Below, piece by piece: positions 43,993 through 54,767 of a stretch of 64,000 nt of DNA (positions within the stretch are counted from its first letter, which is position 1; the number at the start of each line of letters is the position of its first letter). The notes under the pieces were generated by a model. The model had not been told where the DNA came from, did no database searches, and was given only the letters and a program-made list of their open reading frames with translations. This stretch comes from Drosophila miranda (taxonomy: Eukaryota; Arthropoda; Insecta; Diptera; Drosophilidae). The position numbers were made by a program, and so were the translations under genes. The stretch is from assembly GCF_003369915.1 (NCBI RefSeq), contig NW_022881614.1, forward strand, positions 25,026,336 to 25,090,335, given 5' to 3'.

Positions 43993-45507
43993 TTAATGTT
44001 GAGGATTTGAGCGGTAACTGCTGTTCTTGTTGCCGCTCAACCGTCGGTTTTCCTGACAGGTTTCACAATTTGGTCTTATTATATTTTCAGCTCCGCAACC
44101 TAAGCAAAATATCTTCTTATCAGATTGGCAATCTACGTGTTTATGGCCAAACCTGCGACAATTCCAGCATTGAATCTCTTCTAAGGCTCTAGTTCTTTTT
44201 AGTTCGCAAATTTCTTGCTCTCCTAGATGGTTATCTGAACGTTCTTGGTCATACTCCAATGCATTAATTTGCTTTCGTGTGTTTGCTTTCGGGTTAGCGG
44301 TGTTATACTCCTCACTAAAAGCTTCTCGTCTAAGGACTAATTTTCTCAACTGGCTAACCGAATTGATTTCTATATAGAACAACTCCTTTCTCATAAACGG
44401 TCTCAGATTTCGTTTCAGAATTGACGTTAGTTGACTCTCGCTAATAGGGTATTGTAAGCGATCTACTAAATGCATAACTCCGTTATGAAATTCATCAAAA
44501 CTTTCGCTGATTTGCTGCTTGCGATCTCTTATCAATTCTCTCACGTCATCGTCAGATAGCGGTTCAAGAAAATAGGAATTCAGCGACTTACAAAGATCGG
44601 ACCAGTTTACTTTGTCTACAGTGCGTCTGTATCTCCAGAACCATTCACTTGCTCGGCCACTAAAGAGAATATGAATGTGTTCGCACAACACTTCAAAGTT
44701 TCCTCGTAAGCTATCATTTGTCAAAGCTGTAATCATGTATATGAACTTCCCTACCGGCATACCATTGCGTGAGCCATTATACTGCACTTTCCAGCTACTA
44801 ATCAAATTTGCTACTTTTCCCACATCGCGACTTAGATTGAAACTACCATTTCTCTCCGGTAGATTGTTACTATTTCTATATTCATTGGGTATGAAGGTGG
44901 GTACGTCTCTTTCTAGATTAAGTGACGAAGCTCTAGTAGTTCTTCTTCCCCAATCAGGTTCATTGTTATTTCCATTATCATCTGTATTGGTATGGAAGTT
45001 AGGTATTGCATCCGTTCGAGACAGTTCCGAGATCATGGAATGCATTTGACTAATTTGCGAAGTTATTCGATGATCTACCTGTGATAATATTCTCTGCTCT
45101 AAGAAACCTACATCTTGGTTTGGGTTATCCGCAGAAGCAGAATTAGACAATACGTTACTGTTATCCTCGAGATCTACTATCTCATTTGATTGCTGCGACT
45201 GTCTCTTTTTCTTCTTTTGACTATTAGTTAACAGAATCCTCTCCAAACTATTTGTTTCCAGGTTCAGATTGTGGTCGGCAACATTTTCGGAAAGAACCTC
45301 TAATAAACTGTTTCTTGTAACATTGTTTTGACATGTTGGGCAAGATCGCGACTTATCAAGCCAATTCAAAATGCATGTTCTATGGGAAATATGTTTACAT
45401 CGTGTTATGAGTTTTAAATCCAATGAAATCATTGGGTGTGAACAGACTCTGCAAACCTGTTCATTATTTGTGGATGTGGTCATATCTAAGCTTCGTCTTA
45501 CGGCCAT
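43993..45507 (-). CDS. Type I Gag with N-terminal RING-H2 finger, copy b
   Basis: 504 residues, intact, ATG 45507 to TAA after NPQH. The RING-H2 is at 45331-45453 with all eight ligands (C-X2-C-X14-C-X-H-X2-H-X2-C-X10-C-X2-C). The capsid-like part and C-terminal CCHC plus CX2C...CX2C motifs are as in copy a. It is the best preserved Gag of the window. The downstream pol frame overlaps the gag end in the -1 frame, but no obvious slippery heptamer was found before the stop. How Pol is expressed is therefore open. Confidence 0.88.
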   Translation of the reverse strand: MAVRRSLDMTTSTNNEQVCRVCSHPMISLDLKLITRCKHISHRTCILNWLDKSRSCPTCQNNVTRNSLLEVLSENVADHNLNLETNSLERILLTNSQKKKKRQSQQSNEIVDLEDNSNVLSNSASADNPNQDVGFLEQRILSQVDHRITSQISQMHSMISELSRTDAIPNFHTNTDDNGNNNEPDWGRRTTRASSLNLERDVPTFIPNEYRNSNNLPERNGSFNLSRDVGKVANLISSWKVQYNGSRNGMPVGKFIYMITALTNDSLRGNFEVLCEHIHILFSGRASEWFWRYRRTVDKVNWSDLCKSLNSYFLEPLSDDDVRELIRDRKQQISESFDEFHNGVMHLVDRLQYPISESQLTSILKRNLRPFMRKELFYIEINSVSQLRKLVLRREAFSEEYNTANPKANTRKQINALEYDQERSDNHLGEQEICELKRTRALEEIQCWNCRRFGHKHVDCQSDKKIFCLGCGAENIIRPNCETCQENRRLSGNKNSSYRSNPQH

Positions 45508-45976
45508 GGTGCACACACAAATCAATCTTTAAGAATTTTACCGAATAAATGCTCGAAAATGTCAAATTCACTTCAAAAATAAACTATACGGATCAAGGGT
45601 ATTGAGATTTGGAACATACAAAGATTATGGCAATACATATCACACCATGACTTGTTCCCAAAATATACTGTTAAAAAAAAAATATTGTCTTCAACACGAG
45701 CTGAAGCTTCAGAAAAAAAATATACCAATTGTTCCGGGCAGCAAGATTTAATGACTAGCATTCTAAATCTTAAAGATTTCCACAGACATTAATACAATTT
45801 TCTTCCACTTAGCTCCTGGCACGCATATAGACCCGATGCTCCCTCATCGTTTCGGACAGAATGGACTGTGACTTGCACCAACCATTGCAGTTTTCCAGAA
45901 AGGAAACAAAAGCAAAAATTCTATATGCTGACAATAACTGAGACACAAAGTTTTGTTACGGTTGTTGTTGTATCGT

Positions 45977-45994
45977 GCCCCACGTTGGGCGCCA
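45977..45994 (-). other. Primer-binding site, type I copy b
   Basis: Full 18-nt tRNA-Lys match, identical to 39224-39241. Confidence 0.9.
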
Positions 45995-45998
45995 CTTT

Positions 45999-47377
45999 TG
46001 TAATGTGTCCCGGTGTTCTGGTGTGGTAGCTTTCGAGACGCATTCCACAAACTAGACAACTTGCATAGATGTTATGGTTAGCACTGTGTGGGATCTTTCG
46101 GCTAGGGCTCGTCGGATGGGGGGATCTTTCAGTTGTTCCAGCTAAACACATACAAGAGATTCTGGTGCTAACCTGGCCGTTAGGTGTTATACAAATCAAA
46201 TCAATAGTGCCATATGCATCGCCGCACGGAGTTAGGTCTTGTAATCTCCGCGTTTACCCACCCTATATGTTAACCCTTAAACCTCTATATGTTCCCCCTT
46301 CCCAATACCCCTGTATAGTTATTCTACTCCAATTTCATGTTGATCAATCTTCAGTGTATTTTCATATTTTAACTCCACTCCAACTAACAACCATCCTCAG
46401 CATCACCTCAAATCTTCATAACATCTTATTTATCTACAGTTACAGCAACTTAATTTTAGGGGTTTTTTTATATATATAAAGAGGAGAAAAGTTTAGAAGA
46501 ACAAATCAAATAATAAGCAAAGCGGTGTTTTTCTTACTTTTAGTGGTAGCTTACGTTTGGTTTTCCATCGCTGCAACAGGCCTGCATGCATTGATGTGTC
46601 CTAGATTAGATTATAATGTACAAAATTTAAATGCAAAAAAAATAATAATAATAGCAATAGTAGCTACGGTTGAATTCAGTGTGTGTGTCAATCCTTTTCC
46701 TTGAAGACATCCGATATGGATATGTCTGTGCCTATCCAGGCCACGACATAGAATTTCAGAGGCAACTGTATGTCCTCTGCCAAGGTCAAAAATAAGGTTG
46801 ATCGCAAATTTTCGTTGTGCGGCAGAAGTTTGACCTCCGTTGGATAACTTTCGTCAATATTAAATTACACTGGAGAAACCGAGATCGACTGGCAAAGCTC
46901 AGACCCCTTTTGGCGAAGAAAAATTTTATCAGCCACATGTCAAAGCGGCGGGTTATGTAATTACCGTTTGGGGCTTGAAACCGGGTTTATCTTTGGAGAA
47001 CCACAGATTTTTCGGCTTTTCGGCACACTGAGCTTATTTTTTTTTTGGGGCAGCTTGGCATGTGCACCCTACTTTCGACGATTTATTGATTTAAATTTTT
47101 CTTTTTTTTTTCAGACACGTGTATAACCTTTTATTCTTTTCTTTTATCTCGCCGTACCACCAAACTGACCTTCCACAATTTAGTTCCATGGATCGAATGA
47201 TCCAGCGCTTGAGCTTTGATTTTGTTTCTTCATCCCATTCTAAAGCACAAGGGCTAGATAACCCAAAGCTCGCTCTCTTGTCAAAAGCTTTCGCTTTATT
47301 CCCGTTTATTCCCTTGCATGCAGATAAGCTACAGCTCTGTGCACACAAATAAGTCCATCCAAATATGGGCCGTCACA
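45999..47377 (-). repeat. Type I LTR (iii), outer right of composite 1
   Basis: About 1.38 kb, followed directly by ACAA (47378-47381), the target duplication that matches 32463-32466. Confidence 0.88.
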
Positions 47378-47381
47378 ACAA

Positions 47382-49577
47382 TGTAACTCACGTATTTGCT
47401 TGTTCATTTTTGGCCAAAACAAATATCTTTTAATCTTTTCGATGGTTTTCCCTACTCCACTGTGAACGGCATTGGGCGGATCATGGGCCCGCGAGATTAC
47501 ACCTTGGGTGAGTTCCCTAGGAATCCACAATTTCCAAGATAGATTATCTACACCATTATTTCCCTGATCAGGTTCGGTTCTTTTGTAGACAAAATCATTG
47601 AGAATCTTCAAGTCTGGTAATTTGTCTTGCTTAGCGTGAATATTATCAACTAAGGTCATATATTCTGGTGATTTAAATTCTGCGGCAGATAGATCAACTA
47701 TCGGACCCTGCTCTTCCATTTCAGAAACAGTGATTTCCTCTTTACGCGATAGGGCATCCGCTACCACGTTTAGTGAGCCCTTCCGGTGCGTTATCTCAAA
47801 AGAGAATCCCTGTAGTTTTATGGCCCATCGAGCTAATCTACCAGACAACTCCTTCTGACGCATAAGCCATTGTAATGAGGCATGATCGGTTATCACCTCG
47901 AATGCCTGACCTTCTACATAAGCACGAAACTTTTTAATTCCCTTTATCACCGCTAAACATTCTAATTCCGTGACTGAGTAGTTTTTCTGAGCTTTAGATA
48001 GCTTCTCGGACATGAATGCTACGGGTAATTCTTCTCCTTCTTCGTTTTTCTGAGCTAACACACAACCAATTCCTACAGTACTAGCATCAGGAGAAATCAG
48101 GAGTAGACAAAATGGGAGCTGACGTCACGCATACGCTTTCGGTTTCTTTAATAGTTCTGTGAGGGCGCAACTTACCGTTGCATAATTGTCGACGAAACGA
48201 CGGTACCACCCAGCAAGACCAAGGAATCGTCGCAATTGTTTCACCGTCTTGGGAACGGGGAATTCTTTAATAGCTTCAATTTTACTCGGATCCGTCTTTA
48301 CCTGTCCGTATCCCATGATGAACCCCAGATACTTAATCTCACGCGTGCAAAAGTGCGACTTGGCAATGTTTATCGTAAGATTAGCCTTTCGTAAGTGTAC
48401 TGAAACTTCTCTCAGTAACATTAAATGGGATTCGAAATCGTCTGATAACATTAGTAAGTCATCGAGGTAAACAAACACTCTCGTACGCAAGTTAGCAGGT
48501 ATTACCTTATCCATTAAACGACAGAGGGTTTGTGAGGCATTGGTTAGACCAAAACGCGGTGTATTGGCGTGAAGACTCCTCTAGGGGAATTTGCCAATAA
48601 GCATGCTTCATATTGAGTCCCGTTATGTATTTGGCAGGCGGCAATCGACTGAGTATCCCATCTATATGGGGAAGGGGGTATGCATCTTTTCGGGTATATT
48701 TGTTGATCTCTCGAGAATCAAGGCATAACCTATTCTTGTTCCCTTTCTTTACTAGGACGCAATTGCTACTCCATGGACTATTTGAAGGTTCTATCACGCC
48801 CAGCTTAATCATCTTCTCTACTTCTTCGAACATCACTTTCTCTTTCGCGGGGGAAATGGGCCAATGTCGTTGTTTGACGAGTACTTCGGTACTTGATTAC
48901 CATAGGTGTGTACGACCTAGTCCGTCGCATTCATATGACGGGAAGGTTCTTATTACCGCCTCTAATTGGTTCCTTTGTTCTTCATTTAGGGAATGCATTT
49001 TAGGCGTTTCCTTCATAATCGTGTCGTCTCTATTCTCCAAACAGCTCACAGTTGCTTCTCGGGTCAATAATTGGGATAGAAGACCGAAATCTTTCCAAAA
49101 GTCAACTCCTAAATAAACATCTTGCTTTAAATCTGGTATGATAAAGAACTCTACTTCCTTAACTATTTTACGGAATTCAATCGGAACCACCAATTTGGAC
49201 ACTACGGTACAAGCTTCGTTGCTGGCAGTGCGTATGGTTCCCAAACACTTCTGAGATTGTGGGTGATGTGCTAAAAAGGTTGCTGCTCTCCCACCCAAAC
49301 AACTAATGGTTGCTCCTGAATCCAGCAAAGCCTTATAAGTTTGCCCTTCGATCATTACCTCCGTGTACAATCGGTTATCTGAACTCAGAATAACTGCTGA
49401 GACTAAACGTTTTCGAACAGATTGGACCTTTTTCCAGAACGCTCGTCTCCGGACAGTCGATCGTTTGGGCTTAACTATCAATTTAAACCACGTATTCACA
49501 TTTTCTGAATCTAACTCTTTGCTCTCCATCGTTTGAGTTGCTACTTCTATATCTGTACAAATTTGGTGTAGTATCAT
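47382..49577 (-). pseudogene. Type II pol, upstream part, composite 1
   Basis: Read on the minus strand: protease segment 48897-49577 (LLDSGATISCLGG), RT fingers 48507-48836 (NRLCLDSREINKYTRKDAYP), RT palm and thumb 48125-48514 (VYLDDLLML, LGLAGWYRRFV), then RNase H and integrase start 47382-48061 (TDHASLQWL, HSGVGKTIEKIKRYLFWPKM). Gaps remove the FTVPG/PFGLxNA stretch near 48510, the RNase H start near 48062-48124, and a bit near 48840-48896. The gene then ends at the type I insertion point. The same gaps occur in the second copy at 60876-63077, so decay preceded duplication. Confidence 0.87.
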
Positions 49578-49639
49578 ATCCGGATTTACGTCAACTACCC
49601 CTTCGGAAAGCCCTCTTAAGGTAGTTGGTTTACTTTCGT

Positions 49640-50158
49640 TTAGTTGCTGTTCTTGGTCGGATGTACTGACTGGGCTCCGGTCGGTACATCCCGTTTCAAG
49701 TTTTTCGCTGGGTTACATTTGACGCATCGAGGTTTAGAAATATCCTTAGCACCACACCCATCCCGAAATTGTTGAGACTGCAACCTAGTATGCATCCCTC
49801 TGCGCGATGTAGTTCCCCGTCCCTGTTTAGGCCTAGCCCCTCTTGACTTTTGATGTCCTCTCTCTGAAGCGTTTGACTCCGGGTTGGATCCCCCTTCTAA
49901 CGGCACTATACCCGAACCCATGTTGCGTGGTAATTGGGCTGCTAGAGTATTCTCATCAAACGAAAGTTCCCCCGGATTCAACTACGCCCTACATACGGGG
50001 CAATTTATGTTATTTTTCACGAATTCTTTCATGCAAGTATCATGATACCGGTGCCCACAAGACGCAGTACATATTAGTTGACTTCTTCTTATGGCTTCTT
50101 GACATATACCACAGATCTGGGCGTCCACGTCACCCGACGCCTTGCCCCTGGGGTACGT
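49640..50158 (-). pseudogene. Type II gag remnant with RING-H2 finger, composite 1
   Basis: On the minus strand a frame from about 50158 encodes a RING-H2. Its ligands are CGIC (Cys codons at 50113 and 50104), CGHRYHDTC (50059-50033) and CPVC (50002-49991), with spacing identical to type I. A TAG at 49982-49984 follows, and the same frame continues to 49640 with a basic Arg/Gly-rich stretch and CGAKDISKPRCVKC, similar to the type I Gag end. The capsid region is deleted. No in-frame ATG precedes the RING, so a start or frame is also lost. Confidence 0.75.
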
Positions 50159-50707
50159 TGTACTGGTGACATGTTAAGGTAATAAAAAAATAATAAATAA
50201 AATAATAAAAGGTAAAAGTAATACGAGTTCTGATCCCTAAATGTGGAAATCCCTAATTATAGGACCAAAGCTTCAATAAATTCTACAAAATTTTCCTAAA
50301 TACCCAATATTTGTCCTTTTCGAGCTTGACTCGAATATAACCTCAATGAAATCTAAATTGGTCTATGGTATTTTTATGTGGTCAGTAACCTTGGCAATGG
50401 CTAATTTCCAAATCTATATCTAGAAAATTAGACTTCCGAAAGCCATCGATACTCTTCCTTCATAAACTCTTTTGGGGTTATCCTATTATAATTTGGCCGA
50501 CCTATCCGCCTTTGTGAATAGCTGTCGTATATTCGCAAATTTATTCTGGTAACAAAAAAAAATATCAGTTTCCATCCCTTGCTACCTGGCGGATTCTATT
50601 TGGTTGGGTATTCCGAATCTCAGAATCAAAACCCAAATTAATGTGGAATTTAAAATTGCAACGAGCAAAGTTTTTGGGGGTTTTAACCAGTAGTAACTCG
50701 TACTCTG
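50159..50707 (-). other. Type II leader, composite 1
   Basis: AT-rich, no supported gene. An ATG at 50173 starts a short out-of-frame peptide. Confidence 0.5.
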
Positions 50708-50725
50708 GCCCCACGTTGGGCGCCA
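50708..50725 (-). other. Primer-binding site, type II
   Basis: TGGCGCCCAACGTGGGGC on the minus strand, five bases from the LTR; tRNA-Lys type, the same as type I. Confidence 0.9.
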
Positions 50726-50730
50726 ATCTA

Positions 50731-53066
50731 TGTAATGTGCCAGAAATTCATATTCGTAGAGGTGTGAGATTGTATGTACGGATGGAGGTTGTACATACTT
50801 TTTTTGACGGTCAGACACCAATAGTATAGCAGGATTTCGGAACGTGTACCTCTAGCTGTGCTCTACATTGCCCGCCGGAATGTCGTGGGATCTTTCCTAC
50901 TCTCCTATTTGCTATACGAACACATTCGAAAAGATGTTTTAGGTACACTTGATTTAATGTTCAAAAGGAACTCTACAAAAGAAATCAAAAAGAAAATAAT
51001 GTGGATTTTAACTAACTGTTTAACCGACTACCGACAAATAGTCAGGTTATATTCCGTCGCTCTTGAGGAACTCAGATGACTTTGACCCCTTCTCTACCCT
51101 CCCTACCTTTAGTATGCCGTTTCATCGACAGCATAACCCTCATCGAGCGCATCTCTTTTTTGATCATCGGACTTCCTCAGGCTCTACTCAGGACAAACAC
51201 GAAAGGTTTAATGTTCCATTATTATCTACTAATTATTATTTAATAATTCAAAATTTAAGGGTTTGGACTTCATGGTTTTCCAGATAAGTATAAACTTAGC
51301 ATAAAGTAATTAAATAAAGAAGGAAGAAATAGTAGCAAGTTATACCTAGTTATATGTATATATGTATATAGGACTTATGTGTAGAGAATATGGCGTAAAA
51401 GAAATTAAATTGGAAAGAAGAGAAAAATATGATAATTATATAACTAGAAGGCAAACGTGAAAGAAAAATTAGTAGCCGATCCGCTTTAAATTATGGCACG
51501 GATATGGTTGTTTTATATACCGGAATATAAGTTTTATAAGACAGATATATATTTCGAAAATACTCGAGAATTCCGTTTAAGGAAGTTTCGTAACTCACTC
51601 ATACTTTATACGAATTATCCGGCGTGTCCGTTGAGCTCAAGGGGCGACGTAGGAACATATTCTGAGGAAGGGAGAACATTTATGAATATACAGGTCTTCA
51701 CTTCTAATTCGGATGAAACACCGATTTTCTTTCCATTTCCATACCCGTACGACGACGAATTGCCACTCAACGGCTGATCTTAAAAAAATGTGGTTTTCAT
51801 TTGCGCTAATTTCTAATTATGGGTAATTATATACATTATTGGTTTTTTTTTTCTTTTTAAACCTATGCAATACAAAAATAGTTAGTGCGTAGCCTAATCT
51901 TTAATAAATGGAAAATCTCACGACGAGATTCAAAACTAATACTTTGGTACATTTTCACACGACGACTATTAAACGACAGTGTGGATCGCCGCAGAATAAT
52001 GTTTTATTTTCACAGTTTGAGAACCACTCCACACACTGCGAAGAACTACATGCGAAAGCCTTAGCCGCGCGCTTAATTCATAAGCGAGAAGGGTGACGAG
52101 TGCGGCATATTAGTTTCTCCGAATTCGAAAGAAAACCATTCTTCTCGTCTTACTCCAAAATGTACTTCAGCTCAAGTATGCATCCACATAACTTCGGGTT
52201 TCACTCTAGTAAATCTTCGGACGGCTCTTTCTGGTTTAGTTGGTTGTAGTTATCGTTGGTTTATGTAGATGCTGGTTCCTGGGAAATCCGAGGTCTTTCC
52301 CAGATCTACTAAGAAATCGATGGACTTTGACGACCTCGTTCTTGGAGGGGGGTCAATTGGTTTTTCTTTCCCAGTGTCGAACGTAGTAAGATTTTCAGCC
52401 CTATGATACGAGACTGTTAAAGCTGTGTCACTATTGTAAGGTCCAAATACCTTTTATTTTTCTTAATCCAAAAGGAATAATGCAGTCCACCAGAACTTCA
52501 ATTTACTTGGCACGTGTTTGATTGCACAACGTTTTCAAATTCACTTGGATATATATATTTGTATAAAAAGACACATCCGAATTCGCACAGCTTCACTATA
52601 GCAATGATCTAGCCAGAAGTTCTATTACTTGCATTAGCCCTTACGATCGGATCTTTACCTTCCACAACCAACGGGGTAATCGTACGATTTTAGACAAAGC
52701 TTACACCTTGCTTCCCTAGATAACGGAGTAATCGTACGATGCTAAGCAAAGCTTACACATAGCTTCCCTAGATAACGGAGTAATCGTACGATGCTAAGCA
52801 AAGCTTACACATAGCTTCCACGACTAACGGAGTAATCGTATGATTTCTAGTAAAGCTTTAAAACATAACTCCCACAGATCCACGCTGCTTCTCTAAATTA
52901 GACATTAAGCTGAAGAGCTTCCATTGAAGAATGGAAGCTTTAACTACTGCTCTCTTGTAATTGATCTCTTATCTTGTTTTTGTAAAGAGCGGAGTTAATG
53001 TTAAACGCGAGGGCCGTACTTCCCAAGCTGTTCTCTTGAGTTTTAGAGTCACAACTGGCCACTACA
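50731..53066 (-). repeat. Type II LTR shared by composites 1 and 2
   Basis: About 2.34 kb, nearly identical to 29160-31484, with the same 52-bp tandem repeats at about 52670-52865. It is flanked by the primer site of composite 1 on one side and the pol end of composite 2 on the other. Confidence 0.87.
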
Positions 53067-53126
53067 CCACAGTTGAGGAAGCGCTAGTTTTAACTGGCGA
53101 AGCCTAAACGGAAAAAGGACAGTTGC

Positions 53127-53743
53127 CTAGTGTTTCACTTGTATGTCTTTGAGGTGAAATATTCCTAAGTTTTTACCCTGTTCGTTCTTCAGTTGATAAT
53201 AGGATGAGCCAACTCGTCTAGATACCACGGCTGAAATAAAAACCGGCGCTAACTTTGCATTGAACTTTTTAATAGCATTGCTTTGGCAGAAATTGCGGGC
53301 AAGTACTGGCTCTCCAACCTTAAACTCTACTTTCCGACAGCGTAGATTATATCGCCTAGCATTTTGTTCAAGTGACTCTTTCACCGTATCGCCGTACGAA
53401 TATGTTGTATCCCAAAGCGGGTTAGAAAAGCCTGAAAGGCTCCAGAAACGAATTGAGATCCGTTATCTGTTAATATCACCTCGGGGACTCCAAATGTACA
53501 GAACAAATAATTTTCGAGGTAATCGCACACCCGATTGGAAGTAAACACCCTAAGGGGGCATAGGAAATGAAATTTTGTGAAGTGATCTACGATAATAAGT
53601 AAACCAATATGCCCTTTCTTGGATCGGGGATATGGACCCAGCAAATCCATATAAAGCTTTTGAAACGGACGATCAGACACCATTGGTTTTCCCATGGGTG
53701 GTTTCAACACGGTGTTCGGGTGTTTGGTGTGACGACACACTTC
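53127..53743 (-). pseudogene. Type II integrase C-terminal part, composite 2
   Basis: Same fragment as 31545-32462 but with a deletion of about 300 bp joining 53384 to 53390, which removes the Glu of the catalytic set. The zinc-binding cysteines and both Asp motifs remain. It is followed by ACAA (53744-53747) and a type I LTR. Confidence 0.85.
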
Positions 53744-53747
53744 ACAA

Positions 53748-54767
53748 TGTAATGTGTCCCGGTGTTCTGGTGTGGTAGCTTTCGAGACGCATTCCACAAA
53801 CTAGACAACTTGCATAGATGTTATGGTTAGCACTGTGTGGGATCTTTCGGCTAGGGCTCGTCGGATGGGGGGGATCTTTCAGTTGTTCCAGCTAAACACA
53901 TACAAGAGATTCTGGTGCTAACCTGGCCGTTAGGTGTTATACAAATCAAATCAATAGTGCCATATGCATCGCCGCACGGAGTTAGGTCTTGTAATCTCCG
54001 CGTTTACCCACCCTACCATGTTAACTCTGCTCGCCTATTTCTTGTGTTAACCCTTAAACCTCTATATGTTCCCCCTTCCCAATACCCCTGTATAGTTATT
54101 CTACTCCAATTTCATGTTGATCAAACTTCAGTGTTTTTTTATATTTTAACTCCACTCCAACTAACAACCATCCTCAGCATCACCTCAAATCTTCATAACA
54201 TCTTATTTATCTACAGTTACAGCAACTTAATTTTAGGTTTTTTTTTATATATATAAAGAGGAGAAAAGTTTAGAAGAACAAATCAAATAATAAGCAAAGC
54301 GGTGTTTTTCTTACTTTTAGTGGTAGCTTACGTTTGGTTTTCCATCGCTGCAACAGGCCTGCATGCATTGATGTGTCCTAGATTAGATTATAATGTACAA
54401 AATTTAAATGCAAAAAAAATAATAATAATAGCAATAGTAGCTACGGTTGAATTCAGTGTGTGTGTGTGTGTGTCAATCCTTTTCCTTGAAGACATCCGAT
54501 ATGGATATGTCTGTGCCTATCCAGGCCACGACATAGAATTTCAGAGGCAACTGTATGTCCTCTGCCAAGGTCAAAAATAAGGTTGATCGCAAATTTTCGT
54601 TGTGCGGCAGAAGTTTGACCTCCGTTGGATAACTTTCGTCAATATTAAATTACACTGGAGAAAGCGAGATCGACTGGCAAAGCTCAGACCCCTTTTGGCG
54701 AAGAAAAATTTTATCAGCCACATGTCAAAGCGGGGGGTTATGTAATTACCGTTTGGGGCTTGAAACC
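53748..54767 (-). repeat. Type I LTR (iv), truncated
   Basis: The first about 1,020 bp (plus-strand order) of the LTR. It then joins pol sequence homologous to 35370 of copy a. Confidence 0.85.

Larger units (their letters stand above)
40629..47377 (-). mobile_element. Type I gypsy element, copy b (internal plus 5' LTR)
   Basis: A tandem copy of 33877-40628 with period 6,753 bp (LTR starts 39246 and 45999; gag ATGs 38754 and 45507). It shares LTR (ii) as its 3' LTR. Arrays of this form arise by unequal exchange between LTRs. Confidence 0.88.
29160..53066 (-). mobile_element. Composite 1: type II gypsy element with nested type I tandem
   Basis: Order on the plus strand: type II 3' LTR (29160-31484); type II integrase C-terminus (31545-32462); inserted type I array (32467-47377); remainder of type II pol and gag (47382-50158); leader and primer site (50708-50725); type II LTR (50731-53066). 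The type I array is flanked by ACAA at 32463-32466 and 47378-47381. The right LTR also serves as the 3' LTR of composite 2. Confidence 0.85.
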
